Source of the DNA: Alteromonas sp. M12
Lineage (GTDB): Bacteria > Pseudomonadota > Gammaproteobacteria > Enterobacterales > Alteromonadaceae
Length of the DNA stretch: 64,000 bases
Direction of reading: 5' to 3'
Assembly: GCF_037478005.1 (NCBI RefSeq)
Contig: NZ_CP144164.1
Span: 1,798,001-1,862,000, forward strand
Numbering within the stretch: position 1 is the stretch's first letter; the number at the start of each line of letters is the position of its first letter. Position numbers and translations under genes: made by a program. This document shows positions 6,924-16,400 of this stretch, piece by piece. The notes below the pieces were generated by a model, which worked only from the letters and a program-made list of their open reading frames with translations, had not been told where the DNA came from and searched no databases.

Positions 6924-9113
6924 ATGAGCCTAAATAAACCGATTTTAGACGACCGATCATATCAGCAAATCCGTGATGAATTGATAGCACGTATCCCGGT
7001 CTACGCGCCCGAATGGACGGATCATAACCCTAGCGATCCAGGGATTGCTCTGATCGAATTATTCTCTTATTTGACTGAAAATCTGCTCTATCGTTTTAAT
7101 CAAATACCCGATTCCACCAAAATGGAATTTTTGCGACTGTTACAAATTCCATTAAAAAGTGCGTATCCAGCCACCGCAATGCTGTCTTTATCAACAAAAG
7201 AACCGCAAGGTGTTGCTGCCAAGCTAGCGAGTCAAGCTAGCGCTGGTGATCTGAAATTTACCACCTTGCAAGAAGTACATGTTTTACCGGTATCTGCCCT
7301 AGGTGTGCTCAAGGTAATCGATCAAGTTCCTGATGAAGATAGCGAAGAAGGTATTTTCTATCAACAGGCAGCGGCAAGTGTTGATGCAAGTGCAACCCAG
7401 CCCTATCACACCGAAACGATTTGGCAGGATGAGCCTGGACTTTCCAGGGATATGAATAGCTCAGTTGATGGGATTTTGTGGGTGGCCATATTGGCAGAAA
7501 AAGCCACAGAAACAGAATTGATTAAACAAAATTTATTGGCGCATCCCAAAGCGCCTCTTTTACTCAATATCGGTTTCATTCCTGAGATTAGATTAGAGGA
7601 CGATCTTGATCACCATAGTGCCGATTTTGCACTACGTTTTCGTTGTCCTGGCGAAGGGATGCAAGCTACGGGGAGTCCGGTTAGTTGGCAAATATCTACG
7701 GGACGAATTAATAGTCAAAATAAACCTATCTATTATCCGTTGCAGATACAAGGAGATACCACCAACGGATTAGAAAAAGAAGGCGTCGTTCGTTTGCAAA
7801 TGCCCACTGAACAGCAAAATATGTCGGTGTATCAACTCGATGATGTCAACATGCAGGGCGTTGGCGATTTCCCCCCCATTTTGGATGACGATACACAATC
7901 TCGGGTTATTTGTTGGTTGCGTGCTTTTCGCAATGATGACACTGCCATTGGTAAAATTACCTTTATTGGCGCTAATACCACATTGGCTGAACAAGCGGTT
8001 CAAGGGAAGTCTGAATTTATTGGCACCGGAAACGGCCAACCTAATCAAGTTTATGCACTAAATCATCAACAGGTATTGGCCAACTCAGTTAGATTGCAAG
8101 TTGAAGAGCCCCAAGGCTGGACCGACTGGCACGAAGTTGAAGGCTTTTATGCAAGCACTGAAAGTGATCGGCATTTTATGCTGGATAAGCAAGGTGGACA
8201 AATCCGTTTTGGCACAGGTATTAACGGAGCCGTTGTGCAAATAGGTCAGCGGGTAAGAGTGATTCAATATCGTTACGGAGGTGGCAGAGTAGGTAATGTG
8301 GCGGCCGCAGCAATTAACAAACTTGTTGCTAATCCGCTAGTTAAAGTGAGTAATCCCCTTAATGCTTATGGCGGTACAGATGCAGAAACCTTGGAAGCCG
8401 CTTTAGAGCGGATCCCCAGTGAGCTGCGCAGACGCAATCGAGCTGTCACCCGTTCAGATTTTAAAGAATTAGCGCTGCAGGCACCTGGTGCGGATTTGGC
8501 TCGTGCTGAAGTTTTACCCCGTTATCATCCTCAACTACCACAATTAGAATCTGCCGGTGTTGTTAGTGTGGTGGTGTGGCCAAAAGAAGATAAACACAAT
8601 CCTAATGCGCCACTTCCTAACAAGAATCAGCTTCGTAGTGTCTGTCGATTTTTAGATGCGAGACGTTTAATCACCACGGAAATATATGTGTTGCCGCCTA
8701 AGTATGTGCCGGTTGCCATTGCTGTGGGAGTCAAAGTGAAAAATGGCTTCGGTATTGATGCCGTTCGCCATTGGGTGGAACTGGCATTGCGTCAATTTCT
8801 AGCCCCCTTACCCCCTTATGGACCAGGCGGGCATGGTTGGCCGCTGGGACGTCGAGTGCATAACGCTGAATTGGAAGCCGCAGCCCATCAAGTCGAAGGG
8901 GTCGAATATTTAGAAGGTTTGGAATTGGTTGGGTGGGATTCTGCAGGCAATGAAATTCCGAATACTGTTACGCTGCAAAAGAATGAGGTACCGGAATTAA
9001 TTGCTATCACTGTTGAAAACGGCCCCATTACGCTCAGCCCTGGAGAGATTATATCGCCCACTGAATCTGATGCCATAGCTGTGCCTGTGCCAGTGATTAA
9101 GGAAGTGTGCTGA
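6924..9113 (+). CDS. Baseplate assembly protein, gpJ/Afp11-like
   Basis: 729 aa with a ribosome site just ahead ('GGAGTAGCTAAGG'). The N-terminus 'YQQIRDELIARIPVYAPEWTDHNPSDPGIALIELFSYLTENLLYRFNQIPD' is the diagnostic opening of large baseplate assembly proteins, and the middle/C-terminal part has 'FGTGINGAVVQIGQRVRVIQYRYGGGRVGNVAA', 'NPLNAYGGTDAETLEAALERIPSELRRRNRAVTRSDFKELALQ' and 'GGHGWPLGRRVHNAELEAAAHQVEGVEYLEGLEL', the baseplate J core. It would form the wedge arms together with the following gene product. Its stop overlaps the next ATG by one base. Confidence 0.92.
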   Translation: MSLNKPILDDRSYQQIRDELIARIPVYAPEWTDHNPSDPGIALIELFSYLTENLLYRFNQIPDSTKMEFLRLLQIPLKSAYPATAMLSLSTKEPQGVAAKLASQASAGDLKFTTLQEVHVLPVSALGVLKVIDQVPDEDSEEGIFYQQAAASVDASATQPYHTETIWQDEPGLSRDMNSSVDGILWVAILAEKATETELIKQNLLAHPKAPLLLNIGFIPEIRLEDDLDHHSADFALRFRCPGEGMQATGSPVSWQISTGRINSQNKPIYYPLQIQGDTTNGLEKEGVVRLQMPTEQQNMSVYQLDDVNMQGVGDFPPILDDDTQSRVICWLRAFRNDDTAIGKITFIGANTTLAEQAVQGKSEFIGTGNGQPNQVYALNHQQVLANSVRLQVEEPQGWTDWHEVEGFYASTESDRHFMLDKQGGQIRFGTGINGAVVQIGQRVRVIQYRYGGGRVGNVAAAAINKLVANPLVKVSNPLNAYGGTDAETLEAALERIPSELRRRNRAVTRSDFKELALQAPGADLARAEVLPRYHPQLPQLESAGVVSVVVWPKEDKHNPNAPLPNKNQLRSVCRFLDARRLITTEIYVLPPKYVPVAIAVGVKVKNGFGIDAVRHWVELALRQFLAPLPPYGPGGHGWPLGRRVHNAELEAAAHQVEGVEYLEGLELVGWDSAGNEIPNTVTLQKNEVPELIAITVENGPITLSPGEIISPTESDAIAVPVPVIKEVC

Positions 9114-11347
9114 TGTCTCAGTTTGCCATGATTGCCGGTGTTGATCAGTGGATGCGTGTCGCTCACGAAAATACCAGTGTGGATATACAACAACAAATCG
9201 TTCAGTTGGCCTGGCATCATCAACACTTGCACGATTCCCATGCTTTTAAAGTGAAACCCGCAGGTCTGACGTTTGACCCTTGGTGTCGTCTTTATCATTC
9301 GGTTCCTGAAGACAATGGGATTAATAAATTATTATGGACTGAAAAGCGCCAGCCAAGTTTGGCTAAATCTCTGTTTCATAGATCGCAACAGGTTTATGGT
9401 GAATTTGTTGGTCAGCAAGTGCAATCTGATTTAAGTCTTCCTATCGGTCTTGCTGTGGATAAAAAAGGACGACTATTTATTGCTGATAGCGGCAATCAGC
9501 GGATCTTAATATTTGATCTAATTGACAATACATTATTGCGCAGTGTTCATCTCGACGGCACCCCCAGTGTCATTCGTGGTGACGGCCAACAAGTATTTGT
9601 TGTTGTGTCGCCTGTGACACCCCCGGATATGGGCAATCAGCTCAATCAATCTACTAGCTTAGTCAGATTTGACGCCACTAGTATGCCAATTGAAATGGAT
9701 CTTAAGTTTCCCAATGATGTCAGTGATTTAGCTATCAATAGTGTGACAGTCGATACAGATGGCCGCATCTTCGTATTATTAGGCGCAGGCGAGGAGTCTG
9801 CGGTGCTATGGGCGATAGATGGCGAAAATGAATTAATTGACGTCCCATTTGCCAGTGATATTTTAGCTACTGACGATAATATGATTGTTGTGTCTGGCGC
9901 GCCAAATGCTGATTTTCAGCGGTTTAGAATCACTCCCAACAGTATTGCGCAAATGCCTCACCTGCAAGCTCCTTATTATGACGGACGGGGCATTGCATTA
10001 GACCCCTTTGGCAAAGTGGTTTATTGGTCTGCTAAAGGGTTGATGTATGCAACTGTGGCCAAAACTCAATATAGCAGCCAAGGTCGCATAGTGTGTTTTA
10101 GGCTCGATAATAATGAAATGCAGCGTCGCTGGGGTAGGATATTCATTGATGCCTGTTTGCCAGTTGGGACCTCTATAAAACTGGGTTACATTGTTAGTGA
10201 TGAACATTTAAATGGTCCCCAAGTAGACGCCACTGCACCACAAAATATTGGAGAGTATGAATTAACCAGACCTGATCTAACGCCGCCGCTGCCATCTAAA
10301 TTAGCGGTAAATGAAGTGTTAGTTAGTCAAAAATTGCATAGACGTAGTCAAAACCGAGAATTACCTTGGTCGTTTAGCGACGAACCTTGGCGGACCTATG
10401 AAGCACCGGTTAATGCGCCGCCAGGGCGCTATCTTTGGTTAGTCATCGATCTCTTTGGAAAATCACATGCATCACCTAAGATCAAAAATATTCGGGTGGA
10501 ATATCCTGCGCTGGATTTATTACGACGTTTACCCCGTGTTTTTTCAGAGCAAGGGGCTGCAAGTGACTTTTTACATCGATATTTAACCTTATTAAACACT
10601 AATTTTGATGAACTTGAACAACGTTCGGATACGCGCCATTGTTTACTCGATCCACTTTGCTCACCAATATCTGTATTGCCTTGGCTTAGCAGTTTACTTG
10701 GAATAGAGCTTGACAATCGTTGGCCTGAAACAACCCAAAGACAGATCATTAAACACGCAATGTGGCTATTTAAATATCGCGGTACTGTCGCTGGATTAAA
10801 GCGTTTTATCGAAATTTATTTACAGCGTGATATCACCATTATTGAGCATTATCAGGTGCGCGGTTTAGGTGGTGCATTTGTCGGTGAAGATGATTCCCTA
10901 GCGGCAAACTCGATTCTTGGCGCGGGCTTTCGGATTGGCGGAAAATTAGGGGAGGCTGATACTACCAGTGTTATCAATGAACAAGATTCGAATGCAGCAG
11001 ATGTACAATCGTCCTTTAGCTATTCTGATGCAATAGCACTGCACGCCCATAAATTCAGCGTCATTGTGCCGCTAATTCTAGATGAAGAAAAGCGTGCTGT
11101 AATTGAACATATTTTAGAGGTTCATCGTCCAGCGCATACGGTTTTCGATATATGTTCCGTTGACTCAGGTATGAGGGTGGGAACTGGCTTGCATTTAGGT
11201 ATGTCTTCGGTGGTTGGTCAAAGTTCAGGATTTGGACAATTGCAAATTGGCAAATCGATTCTGGGTACAACTGATGTGTTGGGGCAGGCCAAATCTGGAA
11301 CCATAATCGGTAATAGTCAAGTGGGTTTTGACTCGAGGGTTGGCTGA
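9113..11347 (+). CDS. Baseplate/tail protein: NHL beta-propeller fused to gpI-like tail domain
   Basis: 744 aa from ATG 9113 (AAGGAAG at ~9099-9105 upstream; a GTG at 9107 is also in frame). From about residue 108 there are NHL-type repeats ('LPIGLAVDKKGRLFIADSGNQRILIFDL', later 'VTVDTDGRIFVLLG' and 'GIALDPFGKVVYWSAKG'), predicting a beta-propeller through ~360. Residues ~467-600 carry the P2 gpI-like block 'LLRRLPRVFSEQ...FLHRYLTLLNTNFDELEQR', 'LPWLSSLLGIELD' and 'HAMWLFKYRGTVAGLKRFIEIYL'. The C-terminal ~45 residues are a Gly/Ser-rich repeat-like tail ('GMSSVVGQSSGFGQLQIG'). It is in the Afp12 position; the propeller could bind ligands or sugars at the baseplate rim (inference). Confidence 0.87.
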   Translation: MSQFAMIAGVDQWMRVAHENTSVDIQQQIVQLAWHHQHLHDSHAFKVKPAGLTFDPWCRLYHSVPEDNGINKLLWTEKRQPSLAKSLFHRSQQVYGEFVGQQVQSDLSLPIGLAVDKKGRLFIADSGNQRILIFDLIDNTLLRSVHLDGTPSVIRGDGQQVFVVVSPVTPPDMGNQLNQSTSLVRFDATSMPIEMDLKFPNDVSDLAINSVTVDTDGRIFVLLGAGEESAVLWAIDGENELIDVPFASDILATDDNMIVVSGAPNADFQRFRITPNSIAQMPHLQAPYYDGRGIALDPFGKVVYWSAKGLMYATVAKTQYSSQGRIVCFRLDNNEMQRRWGRIFIDACLPVGTSIKLGYIVSDEHLNGPQVDATAPQNIGEYELTRPDLTPPLPSKLAVNEVLVSQKLHRRSQNRELPWSFSDEPWRTYEAPVNAPPGRYLWLVIDLFGKSHASPKIKNIRVEYPALDLLRRLPRVFSEQGAASDFLHRYLTLLNTNFDELEQRSDTRHCLLDPLCSPISVLPWLSSLLGIELDNRWPETTQRQIIKHAMWLFKYRGTVAGLKRFIEIYLQRDITIIEHYQVRGLGGAFVGEDDSLAANSILGAGFRIGGKLGEADTTSVINEQDSNAADVQSSFSYSDAIALHAHKFSVIVPLILDEEKRAVIEHILEVHRPAHTVFDICSVDSGMRVGTGLHLGMSSVVGQSSGFGQLQIGKSILGTTDVLGQAKSGTIIGNSQVGFDSRVG

Positions 11348-12915
11348 TGGACATTCAAATCAATCAAGTATTGCGTCGTTATCAGTTAAGCGCCTCTCAA
11401 CGCACTTACAAGGCGAGATTAGATTACCTCACCGAACAATTATTACGTGAGTACGTTGATTTGGCGTTATTGCACAGTGGATATTCACAAAGAGATATAA
11501 TCTGTATTCGCAATTGGTATCTGCCCATCGATTTTGATAACAGCAAAACTGATGTTGAGATATTTGAATGTTGGCTAATCGAGCTTGAATCATCTTTACA
11601 GAAGTTATTTGCAACTGCTGACGCTAAAAAATGGATTCATTATCGCTCAAAAGTTGAAGCCCTTAAATCCGTTGCTATTGATTTGGCAGCGCAACAACTT
11701 AGTCATGTTTGGGCATGGCATCAAATGGGGATTGTCTCTCAATCTAGCCTAAACCTGCAAGAAGCGAAATCACAATGGCTGGCCTATCTAATTAGGCAAC
11801 CAACTCTGCTCAAAGCGGTGTTAATTGGACTCGCTGTTGAGGGCCGACTAGAGATTTTAATTGCACGAAGAATTATTGAGTTTGATGATGCCCTGAAACT
11901 GATTGATGGATTGTTAGAATTTACGCCAAATTGGGTGTCTATTACAGCGCATATCAACACCCATGTAGAGATTAATTGGTCAGGCCTTGTTGTTACCTTT
12001 CGCCGCTATTTGGCGTCACAGAGTAATCGTCGTATTGATGAAATTACACTGTTGCCTGAATGGATCAAAGGTTACTTAAGCATGCAGTTAAATAACGGAC
12101 ATTCAGGAATTGACCTTAATAAAATAACAAAACTGAATGTGGATGATATTAAGTGTTTACTATTTTCCGGCGTTTTATCGGAATGGTCGGGTAGTGGTGT
12201 TCGTAAGGTTATTTCCAATAATCAGAGTTTAACTGCCTACGTGATGCAATTAGTTGAGGAAATTAAAACGGTGGCTGGAGTCGTTTCCACCGCATTTCCT
12301 TTCAACCACCAACATAACCAACCAAATAGCCTGCAAGCGACTAGACAGCAGAATGACAATAATTTCACTGTTTTTCGTCAGGCAGAACCTATTTCCGTGC
12401 TAAGTGCAGAAAAAGTGGCGCTGTTAAGCAGCTTTGCTGGAATTTTGTATGTATTGAATATTCTTAAACAGCCAAAATGGCAACAACAATTAGCCACTTT
12501 AGTGGATAAACCTTACCCACTTATTCAGCAATTAAACCTATTGGGCCAATATCTACAGCCACAAGGGACATTCGATCCTGCGCTTAACGTATTCAGTGGT
12601 GAATTAATGGTGTTTGAGCCTACTCTAGATGATGATTGTGCTATCAGCACTGAGGATAAGGCTGACTATCAAATCTTTGCCGAGAAAATTAAATTAGCAA
12701 TATACACAAGCTTAACTAAACCTTTGAACAACAACGTGAGCAAGACATTTGACTGGTTATGTCAGCGTAATGCACGGATAGAGTATCAAGCCGGTTGGGT
12801 AAACATTGTATTTGAAATGGATGCGATTGATACGCAAATCCGTGCTGCAGGTTTAGATTTGAATCCTGATTATGTGCCATGGTTAGGTTACGTAGTGAAG
12901 TTTTATTATGAATGA
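11347..12915 (+). CDS. Conserved-position eCIS protein of unknown family; possible tape measure
   Basis: 522 aa, mainly helical by eye, without signal peptide or membrane segment. It starts 'MDIQINQVLRRYQLSASQRTYKARLDYLTEQLLREYVDLALL' and includes 'ITLLPEWIKGYLSMQL' and 'ALLSSFAGILYVLNILKQPKW'. The last stretch faintly recalls the conserved block of eCIS tape measure proteins, and the gene sits directly before the AAA+ ATPase, where Afp14-like tape measures are found; 522 aa would be short for one. I could not assign a family from sequence alone. ATG overlaps the preceding stop by one base and the stop overlaps the ATPase start by eight bases. Confidence 0.45.
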   Translation: MDIQINQVLRRYQLSASQRTYKARLDYLTEQLLREYVDLALLHSGYSQRDIICIRNWYLPIDFDNSKTDVEIFECWLIELESSLQKLFATADAKKWIHYRSKVEALKSVAIDLAAQQLSHVWAWHQMGIVSQSSLNLQEAKSQWLAYLIRQPTLLKAVLIGLAVEGRLEILIARRIIEFDDALKLIDGLLEFTPNWVSITAHINTHVEINWSGLVVTFRRYLASQSNRRIDEITLLPEWIKGYLSMQLNNGHSGIDLNKITKLNVDDIKCLLFSGVLSEWSGSGVRKVISNNQSLTAYVMQLVEEIKTVAGVVSTAFPFNHQHNQPNSLQATRQQNDNNFTVFRQAEPISVLSAEKVALLSSFAGILYVLNILKQPKWQQQLATLVDKPYPLIQQLNLLGQYLQPQGTFDPALNVFSGELMVFEPTLDDDCAISTEDKADYQIFAEKIKLAIYTSLTKPLNNNVSKTFDWLCQRNARIEYQAGWVNIVFEMDAIDTQIRAAGLDLNPDYVPWLGYVVKFYYE

Positions 12916-14965
12916 CTCATTACATTATTTAGCGGGCGTCGCTAAGCAACCTGTTCCTTTATTTGATTCTGTTCTTGGTACTGAGCCATCGGCCGAGTGC
13001 AGAGGCCCTGTGCTAGAACAAGTAGTATTTCTCACCAATAACTTAATTCAGTTGTTAGAGGTGAATTTTAGTAAAGATGATACCTACATTCAATCTGGAG
13101 TGGACTTTTTGCATAGCTATTTGCAGTCCATCGACGATTACAAAAAAAGCGTGCAACAAGCTCACTCAAATGCATCTGAAACAACTTCCGCACAAAGTGC
13201 TTTGTCTCGTCTAGTCCTTGGCTTGAATCTTTCGCAATTGGAAATACAGTTGTTAGTACTAGGTGGAATGGCACAAGAACATGAAGGTTTTGCAAATCTG
13301 TTTTGTTCTTTACACCCGCGGCAACAGCCTTATCCCACAGCTGCACTGTTAGCAAAATTGGTGTGCACTGATCAGCCACTCCGAGAATCTTTGTGTAATT
13401 GTTTAAATGAGTCGGTTTTGTTCGACCTTGGGATTGTGGAAATAGCAGATCAAGCGCCAATTTTCACCCAATCAATTATGGTTAACGCCAATACTTGGTA
13501 TGCAATAAATACCGGAAAGTCTTGCTTTTTACAGACGCCTGCTTTGAATATCCAGAGTTGTTTCCTGGGATTGTCTAAGTGGTTACAAACGGCGATTGTT
13601 GAAGATGCAAAGCTGTGTATTTCGAACTCACTTGAATCCCATATTATGATTCAAGATATGGATAATTTAGTCAGTTTGAACCGCGCATTAGCATTACTAG
13701 AAGAAACAAAGCGTAAATCCGTAGTGGTGCAACTTAACGACCAATTTAGCCAGCAAGAATATAAACAATTGGCATGTCATTGTGTATTGTCTGCTGCTGT
13801 CCCTATTTTACTTTACGACAGTCAACGCAGCACCACCGCATTGCATTTAGGTGTGCTCAATCAATTTTGTCCTTGTGTGATCATTTGCGCAACTAGCAAT
13901 ATCAATATCATCGAATCTGGCTGTATTAAACTAGATCTTCCCGTGCAACGCCTTGAACACAACGAACTTTTGCTTATGTGGCAGACGTTGTTACCCGAGT
14001 TTGCATCTGACGCTGGACAGCTTGCCTCTTGGTTTCCACTTGATCCTTATCACGCAATGCAGCGGGTCAAAAGTTGGCGTTCATTACATCAATCAACACA
14101 AAAAAAACACTCACTGAGCGACATTAGTCATGCATTTAAGCAGTATTCTGGCGCGCTGTTACCGCAAGGAATTAAACGAGTGACGCCGAGGTTAGGATGG
14201 TCAGATTTAGTGTTACCAGAGACTAAATTACAGCAGCTTCGAGAAGCCATTGGTCGTTTGAAATTACAATACAAGGTGTTAGATGAATGGCAGTTTTTGC
14301 AAAACCGAAGAGGAGCTAAAGGAGTACGGATGCTTTTTTCTGGTGTCCCCGGTACTGGAAAAACCCTATCTGCTGAAGTATTGGCAAATGAACTGCAGGT
14401 TGATTTGCTGGTTGTCGATTTGGCAGCCGTGGTCTCTAAGTGGATTGGAGAAACCGAAAAAAACTTGGCAAAAGTCTTTAGTTTTGCCGAGCAGTCTCAG
14501 GCGGTTTTATTGTTTGATGAGGCGGATGCCATTTTTGGCAGACGAACAGAGGTAACAGATTCCCACGACCGATATGCAAATCTTGAAACGGCTTATTTGT
14601 TAACCCGTTTAGAGGCGTATGACGGGATGACAATTTTAGCCACGAATTTTAGAAATAACATCGATGTGGCGTTCATTCGTCGACTTGATTTTATCGTGGA
14701 TTTTCGTGAGCCCAATGTGACCGATAGGGAACACTTATGGCGTTGTCATGTTCCACAAACTGCGCCCTTAAACGCAGATGTGAATTTTACTCAACTGGCC
14801 TCTTTATTTCCGTTGGTCGGTGGAGAAATTAGAAATGCTGCCGTTGCTGCTGCTTTTTCTGCAGCGCAACAGCAACAAGATATACAACAAGAGCACTTCA
14901 TTATGGCTGTTCGCAAAGAGTTTGAAAAAACCGGCAAGGCCTTCAGAGAAGTGAACCCATCATAA
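12908..14965 (+). CDS. AAA+ ATPase of the eCIS (Afp15-like)
   Basis: 685 aa. The C-terminal third is a complete AAA+ module: Walker A 'GVPGTGKT' at residues 479-486, 'KWIGETEKNLAKVF', Walker B 'AVLLFDEAD' with D537/E538, sensor 1 'TILATNFRNN', and 'FIRRLDFIVDF' with arginine-finger candidates. The N-terminal ~450 residues are a helical region without recognised motifs, as in other eCIS ATPases. Afp15-like ATPases are needed for assembly of the particle and are absent from phages, which supports the eCIS reading over a prophage. The start lies eight bases inside the previous gene. Confidence 0.92.
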   Translation: MNDSLHYLAGVAKQPVPLFDSVLGTEPSAECRGPVLEQVVFLTNNLIQLLEVNFSKDDTYIQSGVDFLHSYLQSIDDYKKSVQQAHSNASETTSAQSALSRLVLGLNLSQLEIQLLVLGGMAQEHEGFANLFCSLHPRQQPYPTAALLAKLVCTDQPLRESLCNCLNESVLFDLGIVEIADQAPIFTQSIMVNANTWYAINTGKSCFLQTPALNIQSCFLGLSKWLQTAIVEDAKLCISNSLESHIMIQDMDNLVSLNRALALLEETKRKSVVVQLNDQFSQQEYKQLACHCVLSAAVPILLYDSQRSTTALHLGVLNQFCPCVIICATSNINIIESGCIKLDLPVQRLEHNELLLMWQTLLPEFASDAGQLASWFPLDPYHAMQRVKSWRSLHQSTQKKHSLSDISHAFKQYSGALLPQGIKRVTPRLGWSDLVLPETKLQQLREAIGRLKLQYKVLDEWQFLQNRRGAKGVRMLFSGVPGTGKTLSAEVLANELQVDLLVVDLAAVVSKWIGETEKNLAKVFSFAEQSQAVLLFDEADAIFGRRTEVTDSHDRYANLETAYLLTRLEAYDGMTILATNFRNNIDVAFIRRLDFIVDFREPNVTDREHLWRCHVPQTAPLNADVNFTQLASLFPLVGGEIRNAAVAAAFSAAQQQQDIQQEHFIMAVRKEFEKTGKAFREVNPS

Positions 14966-14984
14966 GGATTATTGGAGAAATATT

Positions 14985-16400
14985 GTGAGCGCAGAAGCAT
15001 TAGTGAATCAAACATCTGGCACTGCTGGTTTATCTAACCAAATGTTGCCAGTGGATCCGTTTCGATCTCTGTATGTGCATTTTGGCATGCTCCTAGGGGT
15101 CGACGATTTTCAAACTTTAGATGCCTACCATCGTGGCAAAATGTGGTATCACAATGCTTGGTTGCACGGGCAGGGCGTTGTGTGGGGCCTAGATGTGAGT
15201 TTGCCGCAAGCGGATAGTGAAGATTCTGAGCAAACCCGGTTCTTGGGAGAAGTAAAAGTTACCTCTGGTTTGGCCATGGATGCCGCAGGCCGAGAATTAC
15301 TTTTAGAACAGGCTGCGTGCTTAAATTTAGCTGCCTGGTATCAAGCCAATCAAGACGAGGTTGCACTGCAACAGGTCGTCACTGTGGATGAAGAAAGCGG
15401 TGACGTGATATTTGACGCCCATGTGACCTTGGAATTTCATGGCTGTTTAAGTCGCCAAGTGCCGGCACTGAGCGAAAGCTGTGATGCAAGCAGCACCTCA
15501 ACGGCTTATTCTCGGGTTGTCGAGACTGTCAAAGTGTATTTGTCACCAGGTGGGTATCAGCAGTCTGCAAGCACTGACTATTATCGCTTGAATTTACTAT
15601 TTGGTTTGGTTGAGGCCAGAGAAGATGATGACGGAATCATTTTAGAAAGTGACGCGGATGTTTTGCAAGCCAAAGCACAGATACTGGCAGCTGAACCCAG
15701 CGATAAAGCTGCGCTGTGCCAACATTGGTTTAATCATTTTGCGGTGTTAGATGGCATTGATATCAGACCACAAAGTAGCGTTGGCAGTAGCCAATTTGGC
15801 AGTTTTCCTCAGCCACCACCTTGCAAAGTGCTGTTAGCAAATTTACATGGTTTAAGGTTGCATAAAGACGAACAAGGGTGGCAACTGATAGAGGGGGAAG
15901 TCGATCCATTTGTGCGGCCCTATATATTGCCTACCACAACTATTCAAGACTTATTGTGCGGTAGTTGCCATCCAACACAGGAGTCAGTCGCTAATATTTC
16001 TGCGACGCCAGAAGATGATGCTGGTGGTCCTCGAATTGATTCACAAAGCGTTGCTATGCAAGACAGCGAGTTTATCAATATGACAGTTGTTGGTTCCCCC
16101 TTAATGAAAGCCAGTGTCGACGTTAAAGGAATTAGTGTGACGGCTTTTGATACTCGAGATGGTTGGGTGAACTGCGATATCAAACGTGTTTCTTACCAAA
16201 GTACGGAAAATCGTTTGCAGATAGAACTGCGTGATGCCCCAGCTGGTGTGCTTGTGAGATTGATTGTTAAAGGGACGGGAGAGACGCCGATTTTAGGGCG
16301 TAATCGCATCCCTTTAGCAGGAGGCATCGACAGCCCTGCAGGTAGCGCTTATCAGGGCAATGATTTTATCTACATGTTTAAAACAAGGAGCGGATCATGA
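14985..16400 (+). CDS. eCIS-associated protein with 'GxLLGxxDF' N-terminal domain (unknown function)
   Basis: 471 aa from GTG 14985, preceded by GGAG seven bases upstream. Residues ~30-112 form a domain ('HFGMLLGVDDFQTLDAY', 'HGQGVVWGLDV', 'VTSGLAMDAAGRELLLE') that recurs at the start of the next gene product and that I recognise from large proteins near phage-tail-like clusters. The C-terminal ~100 residues are beta-rich and Ig-like ('DVKGISVTAFDTRDGWVNCDIKRV', 'LIVKGTGETPILG'). No catalytic motif is seen. A role as a fibre, baseplate decoration or target-binding protein is inference from position. The stop overlaps the next ATG by four bases. Confidence 0.6.
   Translation: MSAEALVNQTSGTAGLSNQMLPVDPFRSLYVHFGMLLGVDDFQTLDAYHRGKMWYHNAWLHGQGVVWGLDVSLPQADSEDSEQTRFLGEVKVTSGLAMDAAGRELLLEQAACLNLAAWYQANQDEVALQQVVTVDEESGDVIFDAHVTLEFHGCLSRQVPALSESCDASSTSTAYSRVVETVKVYLSPGGYQQSASTDYYRLNLLFGLVEAREDDDGIILESDADVLQAKAQILAAEPSDKAALCQHWFNHFAVLDGIDIRPQSSVGSSQFGSFPQPPPCKVLLANLHGLRLHKDEQGWQLIEGEVDPFVRPYILPTTTIQDLLCGSCHPTQESVANISATPEDDAGGPRIDSQSVAMQDSEFINMTVVGSPLMKASVDVKGISVTAFDTRDGWVNCDIKRVSYQSTENRLQIELRDAPAGVLVRLIVKGTGETPILGRNRIPLAGGIDSPAGSAYQGNDFIYMFKTRSGS

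Noticed and set aside
8888..9298. 136-codon antisense open frame at the junction of the two baseplate genes
   Set aside because: Opposes two well-supported overlapping genes and shows no family motif.
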